Below are positions 7,854-15,597 of a stretch of DNA of 52,930 nucleotides, in pieces. Below the pieces are notes generated by a model. The model was not told where the DNA came from. It was given only the letters and a program-made list of their open reading frames with translations, and did no database searches. How positions within the stretch are numbered: the stretch's first letter is position 1; each line of letters begins with the position of its first letter. The stretch is from positions 1 to 52,930 of the IMG/VR virus record IMGVR_UViG_3300024305_000003; one strand, written 5' to 3'. Origin of the DNA: a virus. A program made the translations under genes and the position numbers.

Positions 7854-9575
7854 TCAGGCGGCGATGCGCTGCTCGATGTTGCCGATGTGGGCGATCAGGC
7901 TTGTGCAGATGCGGGCGAAGTCCGAGGCGCGGTAGAGCACCGTGGCCCGGTCGCGACCGACCGGCTCGATGCCGATGCTGCGCAGGAAGTCGGCGGTCAG
8001 CGAGAAGCCCAGGCGGGCATTGATGTCGCCCAGCTTGATGCGCTGGCCGTCGTCTGCCGGCTGCAGGGTGGCTGTTGCGGTCGGGTGCAGGTCGAGCGTC
8101 CGGGTCAGTTCGGCGACGAACACCGTGTCACTGATTTCTGCGGCCGGCTGTGGTGGCGCTTCGGCGGCCAGGCGTTCGCGCTCTGCGGATTGCTCGGCCT
8201 GCTCCTTGCCGGCCTGCTCGCGCGCCAAGGCGGCGCGCTCTTCCTCGCGGATGCGCTCGCGCTCGGCTTCGGCGCGGGCCTCGGCCTTGGCTTTCTCCTC
8301 GGCTTCGTGCTCGGCGATGCGGCTCTTGATGATCGCCTCCAGCGCCTCGTTGTCCTTGAGCACCAGGTGCTGGGTATCGCTGAACAGGAAGGCATGGTCG
8401 GCGGCCAGAGTGCGCAGGCTGGCCAGGTTGGTTTCGATGGCTTCGGCGGCGGCGTTGGCTTCGATCTTCAGCCGGGCCAGTTCGGTATCGGCGGCGTCCT
8501 GCAGGGTGGCGATGGTGCGCTTGCCCTTCATCACGCCGGCGAAGTCGGCGCGGATCGGTGGCAGTTGCACCTTGCCCAGGCGCTTGTTGATCGCCCCGAC
8601 GTGGGCCGCGAAGGCGCTCTCCGCGCCCATCTTGATCTCCAGGCGGCGCTGCTCTTTCATCGCCTTGACCAGCTTGTCCAGCTCCAGGCGCGTGCTGCGG
8701 GCTTCGGCGGTGATGTCGTCGATCGCGCTGAACAGCCGATCGATGCTCTCCGTCTGGCTCAGGGCGTGCTGCTTGGCGGCCTTCAGCCGGTCTTCGACAT
8801 CGCCGCACCACTTCACGGCCTGCTCGGCATCGGCAAAGTCCTGATCGGTGACCAGATCGCGATTGATCGCGCCGATCACGTCCAGCGCGTGCGCCTTGAA
8901 AGCGTCTAGGTTGCTGTTGGTGACCATGCCGGTGACTTCGATGCGCAGCGCTGGCAGCGTTTCCGGGGTGCGGCCCACGGTCTTGGGCGCGGCAGGCGCC
9001 TCGGGCTCGAAGGAGGCCAGGTCTTCCTCGAACTGCTTCCAGCCCGCGAGGATCTGCTCGATGCGGCCGGGCACCGGGCGGTACTCGAGGTGATGGAAGT
9101 TGTCCTCGGTGCCGTCCGAGCAGACGAAGATCGCGCGCTCGGCGCCTGAAACGTGCAGTTGTTGCTCCAGCTGGACCCAGTAGTGCGCTTCCAGCTCGCC
9201 GGCGGCGATCTGCTGGATCAGTGACTGATTGAGCGCCTTGTGCTCGAACAGGGTGTCGCCGAGCATCGTCATGCCGTCCATGCTCGCCAGCAGGCCGCCG
9301 CGCGTTCCGACCACCGGGTAGAGGTCTTCGCCGATCATGCGTTCGACGATGGGCCGCGCCGCGGCCTCGGTGGCGTGCCCGTTATCGAACAGCCGCTGGG
9401 TAGCGGCGTCGACCTCAGGCGCCAGGCCTGTTTTCTTCTGTTGCAGCAGGTCGCTGCGGCTCTGGTACTTGGAGACGCCGAGCATGGCCGGCGCTTCGGA
9501 GGCAGTGAAGTACTCCGCGCGCAGGGCATGCCACTCTGGCGAGCCCTGCTGTACGTCGTGGATGGTCATGTTCAT
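7854..9575 (-). CDS. YqaJ-family viral exonuclease
   Basis: A 573-residue protein whose first 200 residues match the YqaJ/lambda-exonuclease nuclease fold: QGSPEWHALR, TASEAPAMLG, H67 and E70, SMDG (D100) and FEHK (E111, K113), the metal-binding set of this PD-(D/E)XK family. The long C-terminal part (about 240-500) is rich in Ala/Glu/Arg and includes a strong coiled coil. It would resect double-stranded DNA ends to give single strands for the RecT protein encoded immediately upstream, whose stop overlaps this start (ATGA). Together they form a phage recombination pair. Confidence 0.9.
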   Translation of the reverse strand: MNMTIHDVQQGSPEWHALRAEYFTASEAPAMLGVSKYQSRSDLLQQKKTGLAPEVDAATQRLFDNGHATEAAARPIVERMIGEDLYPVVGTRGGLLASMDGMTMLGDTLFEHKALNQSLIQQIAAGELEAHYWVQLEQQLHVSGAERAIFVCSDGTEDNFHHLEYRPVPGRIEQILAGWKQFEEDLASFEPEAPAAPKTVGRTPETLPALRIEVTGMVTNSNLDAFKAHALDVIGAINRDLVTDQDFADAEQAVKWCGDVEDRLKAAKQHALSQTESIDRLFSAIDDITAEARSTRLELDKLVKAMKEQRRLEIKMGAESAFAAHVGAINKRLGKVQLPPIRADFAGVMKGKRTIATLQDAADTELARLKIEANAAAEAIETNLASLRTLAADHAFLFSDTQHLVLKDNEALEAIIKSRIAEHEAEEKAKAEARAEAERERIREEERAALAREQAGKEQAEQSAERERLAAEAPPQPAAEISDTVFVAELTRTLDLHPTATATLQPADDGQRIKLGDINARLGFSLTADFLRSIGIEPVGRDRATVLYRASDFARICTSLIAHIGNIEQRIAA

Positions 9576-10339
9576 GCGTCGGTTACCTCGAGGTCGCGGA
9601 TGGCTTGTTTCTGCTCGTCGGTCAGCACGACCTTCGAAGCGGACATCTTGATGATGCGATCGGCGGTGGTTTTGCCGCCCTCGATCAGGTCTTTCCAGTC
9701 GGCCAGCTTGGTGGCGAACTCGGTGTCGTCGTAGGCGGGGAGGCTGGCCGGCTGCTGTTCCAGCGATTTGCGTTCGGCGGGCTGGCTGGTCCGAATCGCG
9801 CCCATGTCGCGCTCTGCCGGCATGTCCTGAACTTCCTCGGCGACCGGCATACCGCGCAGCACGTCGGGGAAGACGTCACGCAAGGCGAAGGCTCGCGCCC
9901 GCATCTGGCGCATGCGCTTGGGGTGCTGGGTCCAGGGGCCGGACTTGCCGGTCAGCCCGGCAGTTTTCGCGTCATCCATGCTGAAGGTACGGACCTGCTC
10001 GTCCTCGCCGCGACGCTTCACGCGGCAGGTGGCAATGTGGCCGTCATCTGTCTCGTAGATGTATTCGCAGAGCGGCGAGCCGCGCACCAGGGCGATCACT
10101 GCGTCGCCCCACAGCGCCGGGCGCCCGTTGATCACTGCGATGTTCTGCATGGCCTGCATCGGCTGCAGGCCAAGCTCAAGACCCCACTGGATGGCCACCA
10201 GGATGTTGCCGGGGTTACCGCTGAAGTCCTTGGGCACGATGCTGGACTTGGCGAGGATGTCGGCGAAGCGCATGGCCTCGTCGAGCGATTGGGGCGTGAG
10301 GCTGAACCCCTTGGCGGGGGATACGGCGATATCAGTCAT
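9572..10339 (-). CDS. recT: RecT-family single-strand annealing protein
   Basis: A 255-residue protein recognised as RecT/Bet-like from the block GNILVAIQWGLELGLQPMQA, the INGRPALWGDA segment and TGKSGPWTQHPKRMRQMRAR. RecT proteins bind single-stranded DNA and anneal complementary strands, here probably on ends resected by the adjacent YqaJ exonuclease. The C-terminal 80 residues are more variable, with a Ser/Pro/Gln-rich linker and a helical end. The start is the only reasonable ATG and is followed by MTDIAVSP. It is translationally coupled to the exonuclease. Confidence 0.92.
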   Translation of the reverse strand: MTDIAVSPAKGFSLTPQSLDEAMRFADILAKSSIVPKDFSGNPGNILVAIQWGLELGLQPMQAMQNIAVINGRPALWGDAVIALVRGSPLCEYIYETDDGHIATCRVKRRGEDEQVRTFSMDDAKTAGLTGKSGPWTQHPKRMRQMRARAFALRDVFPDVLRGMPVAEEVQDMPAERDMGAIRTSQPAERKSLEQQPASLPAYDDTEFATKLADWKDLIEGGKTTADRIIKMSASKVVLTDEQKQAIRDLEVTDA

Positions 10340-10398
10340 CGTGTTCTCCAGGCACGCAGCCCCCTACGGGCTTGCGCATTGGTCAGGTGGGTGGGCGG

Positions 10399-10500
10399 TC
10401 AGGAAAAGGTGTGTTCGATAATCAGCCGCCCGGCGAGCGCCAGGCTGAAGAGGCTCACTGCGGCGAAGCCGCCGCAAAGCAGCAGGGCGCGCTCGGTCAT
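10399..10500 (-). CDS. Single-pass membrane micropeptide
   Basis: A 33-residue frame (MTERALLLCGGFAAV start) with one hydrophobic segment covering about residues 5-26. Its ATG overlaps the stop of the preceding micropeptide gene. It is one of three consecutive tiny overlapping membrane genes. Unknown function; lysis inhibition, host membrane or superinfection roles are possible but unsupported. Confidence 0.5.
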   Translation of the reverse strand: MTERALLLCGGFAAVSLFSLALAGRLIIEHTFS

Positions 10501-10613
10501 CCGGTGATCTCCCCTGCGAGCGCGCTCAGGTAGACCCAGCCGGTGAACACGGCCAAGGCGATCGCGAAACCTCGCCAGAAGGCGTAGCGCTTGGCGCGCT
10601 GGTAGCGGGTCAT
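10497..10613 (-). CDS. Single-pass membrane micropeptide
   Basis: A 38-residue frame with a basic N-terminus (MTRYQRAKRYAFWRG) and a hydrophobic segment at about 16-34. Both ends overlap neighbouring micropeptide genes by ATGA. The positive-inside pattern suggests the N-terminus stays in the cytoplasm. Confidence 0.55.
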   Translation of the reverse strand: MTRYQRAKRYAFWRGFAIALAVFTGWVYLSALAGEITG

Positions 10614-10711
10614 ATGCCCCCCAGCAGGCCCACATGGACCAGATAGGCAAGGAAGGGGGCGACAACGAACAGCAGGCCGGCGCCACCCGCGATTTCCTTC
10701 AGGGCATGCAT
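10610..10711 (-). CDS. Single-pass membrane micropeptide
   Basis: A 33-residue frame (MHALKEIAGGAGLLF start) with a hydrophobic stretch from about residue 11 to the end. The ATG lies inside the 3' end of the 140-residue gene, and the stop overlaps the next ATG. It is the first of three tiny coupled membrane genes. Confidence 0.5.
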   Translation of the reverse strand: MHALKEIAGGAGLLFVVAPFLAYLVHVGLLGGI

Positions 10712-11121
10712 GGCAGCAACTCCCGGTGGCGGTATGAGAAGGCGCTGCTGCGCAGCTTGCTGAGCCGATCGAACACCGGCAGCGGGATCACGCCAAAGAC
10801 CAGCGCCGCGGTGATCATTCCGTCCGCAAATCGGTCCCGGTACAGCAGGGCCTCGAGGTTCTCCGCGTCGCGAATGGCGTGGAGCTGGAACGCGATCCGG
10901 GCGAACCCGCATTCGGTCGGGTTGCTGCTGGTCCTGGCCCGCATGTCTTGAGCGAGCCGGTTCGCGACGCGCACAGCCTTGGCCTTGCGGAGTGACTCTT
11001 GCAGTCGCTTTTCAAGGGTGCGCTCTTCCGTTTGGCTCAGATACTTGGCCGCAGCCCCATAGTTGCCCGCGCTCGCGCGGTCGCGGTTACGCGCCGTATA
11101 TACGTGCTGTTGATTGCTCAT
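10699..11121 (-). CDS. Hypothetical first gene of leftward operon
   Basis: A 140-residue protein, unassigned. It is basic and helical, with a central segment EKRLQESLRKAKAVRVANRL, then CGFARIAFQLHAIRDAENLE. The C-terminal half has a mildly hydrophobic stretch (ADGMITAALVFGVIPLPVF). As the first gene after the repressed promoter, it occupies the position of early regulators in lambdoid phages, but no N-type arginine-rich motif is clear. Confidence 0.55.
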   Translation of the reverse strand: MSNQQHVYTARNRDRASAGNYGAAAKYLSQTEERTLEKRLQESLRKAKAVRVANRLAQDMRARTSSNPTECGFARIAFQLHAIRDAENLEALLYRDRFADGMITAALVFGVIPLPVFDRLSKLRSSAFSYRHRELLPCMP

Positions 11122-11594
11122 TGCAGTTCCCTCGCTGTCTGCGCCAATCAGGCAGCCGCCTCCTTCATCGCAGGACCAGTGCTATGAATTGGAATGGAAG
11201 AGGCTGTCTCGATGGGCGCTTGGGTAGATGATTGCCGCGCTCACCTGCTGGGCTCTTGCGCGGCTAGTCGTTCTGGTTGTCAGGCCGGGGTTACAGGCCA
11301 CCTCCGGCTGGGCTCAACTTCGCTGCTTTGCACTGTCCCGGTGTTGCGCCTCATCTTGGCTCCGGCAGGGAGTGCTCGCCGCGCGTCTCGGGGGCTGCTG
11401 ATTCCAGTCGCATCAACAGGTCGAGCCGGCATGGTCACCAGAGCCATGCGTGGGACGGGGTTCACCCATCGGTAGCAGTCGTTTTATCCGCCGTCGCTCA
11501 GGCAAAAGCCTGTCGGGACTGCTGGCGGGTTCGGCATTGGTAAAGAGCGGTGGGCTGGTAGGCCCTGCCAGGGCTAGGCCGTGGCGTTGAGATA
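11122..11594 (-). other. Long leader of the leftward operon
   Basis: About 470 bases between the predicted leftward promoter and the first gene. I found no convincing gene on either strand. A 13-base near-perfect palindrome (11562-11574) is present. The stretch may be an untranslated leader with regulatory RNA structure, but nothing specific can be shown. Confidence 0.4.
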
Positions 11595-11623
11595 AATATG
11601 TACCAACGGTTCATTTGAGTCAA
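11595..11623 (-). promoter_or_regulatory. Leftward early promoter (PL-like)
   Basis: On the minus strand: TTGACT (-35, 11618-11623), a 17-base spacer and CATATT (-10, 11595-11600). One operator copy overlaps the -10 and spacer, and another abuts the -35, so repressor binding would block it. Confidence 0.75.
11597..11614 (+). promoter_or_regulatory. Repressor operator copy 1
   Basis: TATGTACCAACGGTTCAT, sharing TATGTACC-N4-GTTCAT with the site at 14441. It overlaps the -10 and spacer of the leftward promoter. Confidence 0.7.
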
Positions 11624-11639
11624 GAACCAAAAGTACATA
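11624..11639 (-). promoter_or_regulatory. Repressor operator copy 2
   Basis: Minus strand reads TATGTACTTTTGGTTC, matching the other operators in both half-sites, and lies immediately upstream of the -35 of the leftward promoter. Confidence 0.65.
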
Positions 11640-11802
11640 AATTTGGCGTGACGATGCTGCTCGCTTTGCGAGGGGTGGGGAGATGGGCATGTTCAGCGCT
11701 AACCGCAGCAGAAGAGCCCTTCAGGATTCTTGGCTAGTGCGGCGCTGAGGGTGTTGCGGCAGGCTTGAGGGGCGGGTGATGCGAGCTGTGGCTAGCTCGG
11801 CA

Positions 11803-12084
11803 TCAGTCTGCCGGCACGGCTGATTGCGGGTCGAATTTTTGCCAGGGGCCCGCCGGAGGCGGTGCCGTTCGAACTTGCCCCTTCGGGTAGACATTGCAGT
11901 AACGGGCAAGAACGCCAATCGAGCCGCTGGTATGGACGTCTTCGAGATGCCGAACCATACATTCCTCCCAGGTAGCCGGCTTGCTGTGGTTGACTGTCAG
12001 CACGCCAGCAACGTAGGCCAGCAGCGCCGTACCCGCGAACATCCCTATGAGTAGCGCTCGAGGAATCGGGCGACTCTTGTCCAT
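11803..12084 (-). CDS. Small single-pass membrane protein
   Basis: A 93-residue protein with a short basic start (MDKSRPIPR), one hydrophobic segment (about 10-31, ALLIGMFAGTALLAYVAGVL) and a C-terminal portion with two cysteines (C41, C62). An AAGGA lies eight bases before the ATG at 12084; longer frames lack one. It is downstream of the immunity operon in the same direction, so it could be a lysogen-expressed exclusion or cargo gene (inference). The 163 bases between it and the leftward promoter elements show no gene. Confidence 0.6.
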   Translation of the reverse strand: MDKSRPIPRALLIGMFAGTALLAYVAGVLTVNHSKPATWEECMVRHLEDVHTSGSIGVLARYCNVYPKGQVRTAPPPAGPWQKFDPQSAVPAD

Positions 12085-12116
12085 ATCCAGTTCCTTTGAA
12101 GGGTGATGCGCTTGGC

Positions 12117-13004
12117 TCAGGCGCAGCGCTCGCGCCACCAGCCAACAGTCAGGTCGGCCAGTTCGCCAGTGTTGCCGGCCTCGATAACCTCGATGCCTGT
12201 CGCGCGAATGCGATCGATCTGCCTGCGGGTGACGGCATCGTGCTTGCGGAACTCCAAGCTGGTCAGGCCGCTGTCGGCGCGGGGAACCAGAACCGATATG
12301 GCGGCGGCCTGGCGGTCGGAGTTGCTGCGGATGAGGTTCAGGTCAGCTGAAGCCTGCAGCAGATTGATCTCCACCACCAGAGGGCTCTTATACCATGCCG
12401 AAACGATGGTTCCGGATGCGCTGGCGCTCAGCAGAGGAACGTCCATCTCGATGCGATGCCCGCTGGAGCGTAACGGCAGCTGGAAGCGCTCGGTCTGGAT
12501 GATGCGAGAGGCCTGCATGTGCATCCGTTGCTTCATCAGATCGAACACCGAGGAGCGGAGCTTGGGCGTGGACTGATAGCGGAATGCATATTCCTGGGCG
12601 CCTTGGCGGGGCCGGCCAAGCGTGACAACGTCGTGATAGAACTCATCAACGACCGCCTCGGCGCTTACGCCAGATGCGAACAGTGGAGCGCCAAGCCGTA
12701 TGGTGTCGCTGAGCATGTCCGGGAGGTCCGCGCCGGTGTCCATGATCGACGCTTCGATGTCGTAGAGCAGGTGGGCCAGATCGTTATGATCGATACGGTC
12801 CTCGTATAGGCACTTGAGGCGATCGAAGTTATCGAGCATCCGCACCTCTACGCTGCCGGCATGGGTAAACATGACGCCTACATTGAGGAACTCGCCAGAG
12901 TCTTCGTCCAGGCAAACGCTGATCGGCCGCCAGTACCCTTTGACGACAGGAGTATCTGAGCGCTTCTCAGTTAATCGGGAGCGTAGTCGGGCGACTGCGT
13001 TCAT
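12117..13004 (-). CDS. DUF3037-like partner of HipA-like kinase
   Basis: A 295-residue protein. The N-terminal block (GYWRPISVCLDEDSGEFLNV, followed by GVMF) resembles the opening of DUF3037 proteins, which are known as neighbours of HipA-like kinases. The remaining 200 residues are unassigned. Its ATG overlaps the stop of the kinase gene (ATGA at 13001-13004), so the two are translated together. Co-expression with the repressor suggests activity in the lysogen, as a defence, exclusion or toxin-antitoxin-like pair (inference). It is longer than simple DUF3037 proteins as I recall them. Confidence 0.6.
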   Translation of the reverse strand: MNAVARLRSRLTEKRSDTPVVKGYWRPISVCLDEDSGEFLNVGVMFTHAGSVEVRMLDNFDRLKCLYEDRIDHNDLAHLLYDIEASIMDTGADLPDMLSDTIRLGAPLFASGVSAEAVVDEFYHDVVTLGRPRQGAQEYAFRYQSTPKLRSSVFDLMKQRMHMQASRIIQTERFQLPLRSSGHRIEMDVPLLSASASGTIVSAWYKSPLVVEINLLQASADLNLIRSNSDRQAAAISVLVPRADSGLTSLEFRKHDAVTRRQIDRIRATGIEVIEAGNTGELADLTVGWWRERCA

Positions 13005-13879
13005 ATCAAATGGCCTGCCGCCTTGGCGTAGGATGCGGGATCGAGCAAATCTTGCAGCAACTGGATGATGGCGTCGATGTCGATCTGCTCGAAGAACTCA
13101 GACAGCACTTGCCGCGCTGCGTTCTCGCCATCCTGCCGGAAGCTCACTGCAAAGCCATTATATGCCATGACTCGAATACCCGAGTTGGGCAGCTTCTCGC
13201 TCCAGTGCGGGTTGTGCAGGTCGATCAGCCACTGGAGCCTGTTTATGCATGGGTCGGGGAAGGTGCCGGTGCGCCCGGGCGTCCAGTTGGGGAAGTTGAG
13301 GATGCGCCCGTGATCGATGAGCGTCAGGCTGTTTGGCCCGGACGCAAGTAAGTTGCCCGCGTTGCGGTCCGAGTTCATCAGCCAGCCATCGAACGCGATG
13401 ACCTTGGGCGAGTCCGGGTTCTTGGCCAGCTCTAGTGAAAGGCGCTTCAGGCGCCGGTCATGCAAAGAGGTCAGCTGCGCACCACTGAGGTGCCGCTGTT
13501 TAAGGCTCGGGAACTGCATGTCCTGGCTGAACCAGCAGAAGTAGTCTTTCTGCTGATGGCGCCCTGCAGCCTTGTCCAGCTCAGGCCAGAGCGAAGCTGG
13601 GATCTGCTCTCGGTCAAGCATGATGATGCCGGCCGTAGACGGAACGGTCAGCCCACAGGACTTGGCGAGCACGTGGCCTAGCGCCTCGTTGATCAGCTCC
13701 TGGTTGGCTACGTACCGCCCTGTAGTCGGGCACTGGATCTGGTCGGTGAGCGGCTTTACGTAGCAGCGAATCGAGCCGGCCGCGGTGCGAACCTTGGCTC
13801 TGAAAATCGGACTTATCCCCTTGCTCGCCGGTTCGCGGAGCGTACCCCCAAAAGCGTCACTGCTTAGAATTTCGATCAT
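13001..13879 (-). CDS. HipA-like kinase family protein
   Basis: A 292-residue protein of the HipA-like (HipA_2-type) kinase group. The catalytic loop is visible as FDGWLMNSDRNAGNLL with D171 and N176. The metal-binding aspartate is D189 in LIDHG, where typical kinases have DFG. An N-terminal lobe lysine is plausible at K42 (CYVKPL). It lacks the N-terminal subdomain of full-length HipA. Its start lies within the end of the repressor gene (23-base overlap), and its stop overlaps the DUF3037-like gene. It probably phosphorylates a host or phage protein; the target is unknown. Confidence 0.75.
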   Translation of the reverse strand: MIEILSSDAFGGTLREPASKGISPIFRAKVRTAAGSIRCYVKPLTDQIQCPTTGRYVANQELINEALGHVLAKSCGLTVPSTAGIIMLDREQIPASLWPELDKAAGRHQQKDYFCWFSQDMQFPSLKQRHLSGAQLTSLHDRRLKRLSLELAKNPDSPKVIAFDGWLMNSDRNAGNLLASGPNSLTLIDHGRILNFPNWTPGRTGTFPDPCINRLQWLIDLHNPHWSEKLPNSGIRVMAYNGFAVSFRQDGENAARQVLSEFFEQIDIDAIIQLLQDLLDPASYAKAAGHLI

Positions 13880-14393
13880 CGGCCTTCAGTTTTCCCCTGA
13901 GCTTTTCATAGCTTCCCGCCCGGCCTTTTGCGTGCTCTGTCGGCGCGCTTTCGAAACGAGCAGCGATGCGATCCAGTAATTGCACGTCTTCATCCGTAAG
14001 CCGGCCCTGAGCGGCCGCCCGTGCGATTCTTTCCAGGGCGCGGCGCGAGCGCGGCGTGGTGATCATTGCGAGCAAGTTGGCCTGCTCTGCGGTAGCCGAC
14101 CGAGCTGGGCTGTCTTCGCCGACGCATGACTCCGTATTTTCGGCAGGCGCAACCATGGCGCCCTCGCCGTACTGCAGCCACTCAACGCGCACGCCAAGCT
14201 CATTGGCGATAGCAACCATGTTGGCGCGACCTGGCATGGACTCTGCGTTCCACCACTTGCTCGAAGCCTTCGGGGTTTTTCCTGTCATTTCCGCGAGGCG
14301 AACGCCAGCGCCCCACTCGGGAATGCCGGCGTGAGCTAGAGCTTTTTTTAAGCGAGCGACAAATTCGCTACGCAGATCATCCGACTGAACCAT
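13857..14393 (-). CDS. CI-type lysogeny repressor (HTH, no peptidase)
   Basis: A 178-residue repressor. An N-terminal helix-turn-helix region (about 8-65) includes GAGVRLAEMTGKTPKASSKW and RANMVAIANELGV. The C-terminal half is helical and lacks the S24 LexA-type serine/lysine peptidase, so induction probably does not use RecA-driven self-cleavage in the usual way. The ATG at 14393 is chosen because a TATTAT -10 element (14437-14442, minus strand) would start transcription near 14430, downstream of the alternative ATG at 14438. It diverges from the Cro-like gene across an operator and is overlapped by the kinase gene. Confidence 0.8.
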   Translation of the reverse strand: MVQSDDLRSEFVARLKKALAHAGIPEWGAGVRLAEMTGKTPKASSKWWNAESMPGRANMVAIANELGVRVEWLQYGEGAMVAPAENTESCVGEDSPARSATAEQANLLAMITTPRSRRALERIARAAAQGRLTDEDVQLLDRIAARFESAPTEHAKGRAGSYEKLRGKLKADDRNSKQ

Positions 14394-14413
14394 AGGTTCA
14401 ATATCCCACGCGC

Positions 14414-14441
14414 TTGCGTGTACTTTCAGTACCGGCATAAT
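14414..14441 (+). promoter_or_regulatory. Rightward early promoter (PR-like)
   Basis: TTGCGT (14414-14419), 16-base spacer, CATAAT (14436-14441). The operator at 14441 begins on the -10. An inverted GTAC-N5-GTAC (14420-14432) in the spacer may be a weaker site. Confidence 0.55.
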
Positions 14442-14459
14442 ATGTACCTTAAGTTCATA
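14441..14459 (+). promoter_or_regulatory. Repressor operator copy 3
   Basis: TATGTACCTTAAGTTCATA is an imperfect palindrome matching the two operators near 11600. It lies between the divergent repressor and Cro-like genes. Confidence 0.72.
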
Positions 14460-14478
14460 AATGCTCGGAGACCTCGTG

Positions 14479-14874
14479 GTGAGCGCATTAAAAGAAGCCA
14501 TCAATAAGCTCGGAGGGGTTGCGCAGGCAGCAACTCTATGTGGGGTAAGCCAGCGGGCAATCTACAAATGGCTGAGCTCAGGAACCCTTCCTCGCACTGA
14601 ATACACGGGTGAAACCCATTACGCCTCCCGGCTCGCTGATGCGTCCGCTGGCCAGTTCACCGCCGAATGGCTGCTTGCTGAGGCAGCCCCAACGAAGACG
14701 GCGACCCAGCAGGCCAGCCCTAAGCCTGCCCAACAAGGCGAACGCCGAGCCCCGCGCAAACCAGCCGACCGCCGCGGCCGTCGTGAAACCGATCTATCCA
14801 CCCAGGAAGCCAGGGAGCTGCTGGAGAGCGCCGAGAAGCTCGCCGGCACGCTCCAGCGCATCGCCAAGGACTGA
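14479..14874 (+). CDS. Cro/YdaS-like DNA-binding protein
   Basis: About 131 residues. The N-terminal segment (SALKEAINKLGGVAQAATLC, then GVSQRAIYKWLSSG) is a YdaS/Cro-type helix-turn-helix. The second half is Ala/Pro/Arg-rich and ends in a short helix. I place the start at the GTG at 14479 because GGAG lies eight bases upstream and the family begins there. An ATG at 14461, next to the operator, is an alternative that adds six residues. It probably represses the repressor gene and opens the lytic programme. Confidence 0.7.
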   Translation: MSALKEAINKLGGVAQAATLCGVSQRAIYKWLSSGTLPRTEYTGETHYASRLADASAGQFTAEWLLAEAAPTKTATQQASPKPAQQGERRAPRKPADRRGRRETDLSTQEARELLESAEKLAGTLQRIAKD

Positions 14875-14885
14875 GCCCGAATTCC

Positions 14886-14904
14886 TGGGGCGCTGAGCGC
14901 CCCA
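14886..14904 (+). other. GC-rich hairpin after Cro-like gene
   Basis: TGGGGCG and CGCCCCA arms with a short loop directly after the stop. No T-tract follows, so attenuation or RNA stabilisation is more likely than full termination. Confidence 0.4.
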
Positions 14905-14947
14905 GCTGTACCGCGTCACCCATATCCACCACCAGGAGCAAAGAGCC

Positions 14948-15307
14948 ATGACCCAAACGAAGCTTTGTGAAGATCGCCGCCGCCGGGCACCCGGTACGCA
15001 CCTGATCAGAGAGATCAAGGTCCGCGTCTGTACCGAAGACCATGAGGAGCTGATCCAGGCGTCACGCCTGGCGCATGCAGAGAACCTCACCGGTTACGCG
15101 CGCGACTGCATGTTCATCGGTCATCGCCTGCAGCAGGGCGGCCAGCAGGAGCAGGTACTGGCCGCGATGCTGCTGCAGCAACAGGCCCATCTGCTGACCG
15201 CGCTGTTCCGAGGCGAGCCAATAAGCCAGGAAGAGCTGAGCGAGCTGGTGTTCGGCCTTGCCAAGCAATCGCTCCAGCTCAGTGTGGGCGATACCAAATC
15301 AGCCTGA
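14948..15307 (+). CDS. Hypothetical early protein
   Basis: A 119-residue protein of unknown function. A basic N-terminus (CEDRRRRAPG) and a strand-helix-helix-like segment (REIKVRVCTEDHEELIQASR, then LTGYARDCM) suggest a ribbon-helix-helix DNA-binding unit. The C-terminal half is Gln/Leu-rich and probably a coiled coil. AGGAG precedes the ATG. Its place after the Cro-like gene fits an early regulator (cII-like position), but this is only positional. Confidence 0.55.
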   Translation: MTQTKLCEDRRRRAPGTHLIREIKVRVCTEDHEELIQASRLAHAENLTGYARDCMFIGHRLQQGGQQEQVLAAMLLQQQAHLLTALFRGEPISQEELSELVFGLAKQSLQLSVGDTKSA

Positions 15308-15336
15308 AAGGCCCTGAGAAGGGCGAGGGGAGGGGA

Positions 15337-15537
15337 ATGCCAATGTTCACGAATGAGGTTTGCGAGGCCGCGATTGGTCGGCTGAGCCATGCAGAGCAGG
15401 GTGCGTTGAAGCAGGAGGCCGCACGCCGCGCCTGCTCGATCAACGAGGCGATGTTGCAGGTGGCGCTGGAGAACTTGCAGCAGCAGTTGTACGCGCTGCC
15501 GCTGATGGGTCAGCGCTTGCAGCTGGTCAAGGGATAA
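15337..15537 (+). CDS. Hypothetical small early protein
   Basis: A 66-residue helical protein with a GGGAGGGG ribosome site. No motif is recognised. Residues 5-55 could form two or three amphipathic helices (VCEAAIGRLSHAEQGALKQE). The gene is flanked by similar small inverted repeats (AGGCCCT with AGGGC-type arms) before and after. Confidence 0.5.
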   Translation: MPMFTNEVCEAAIGRLSHAEQGALKQEAARRACSINEAMLQVALENLQQQLYALPLMGQRLQLVKG

Positions 15538-15539
15538 CA

Positions 15540-15580
15540 GCGCCCCTTCGGGGGCGCCTTCGAAGGCCCTAGAAGGGCCT
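15540..15580 (+). other. Two tandem hairpins
   Basis: GCGCCCC-TTCG-GGGGCGC (15540-15557), a very stable UUCG-loop stem, followed by AGGCCCT-AGA-AGGGCCT (15564-15580). They lie just before the replication gene and may tune read-through or mRNA stability. Confidence 0.55.
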
Positions 15581-15597
15581 GCTGCGAGGTTTCAATC

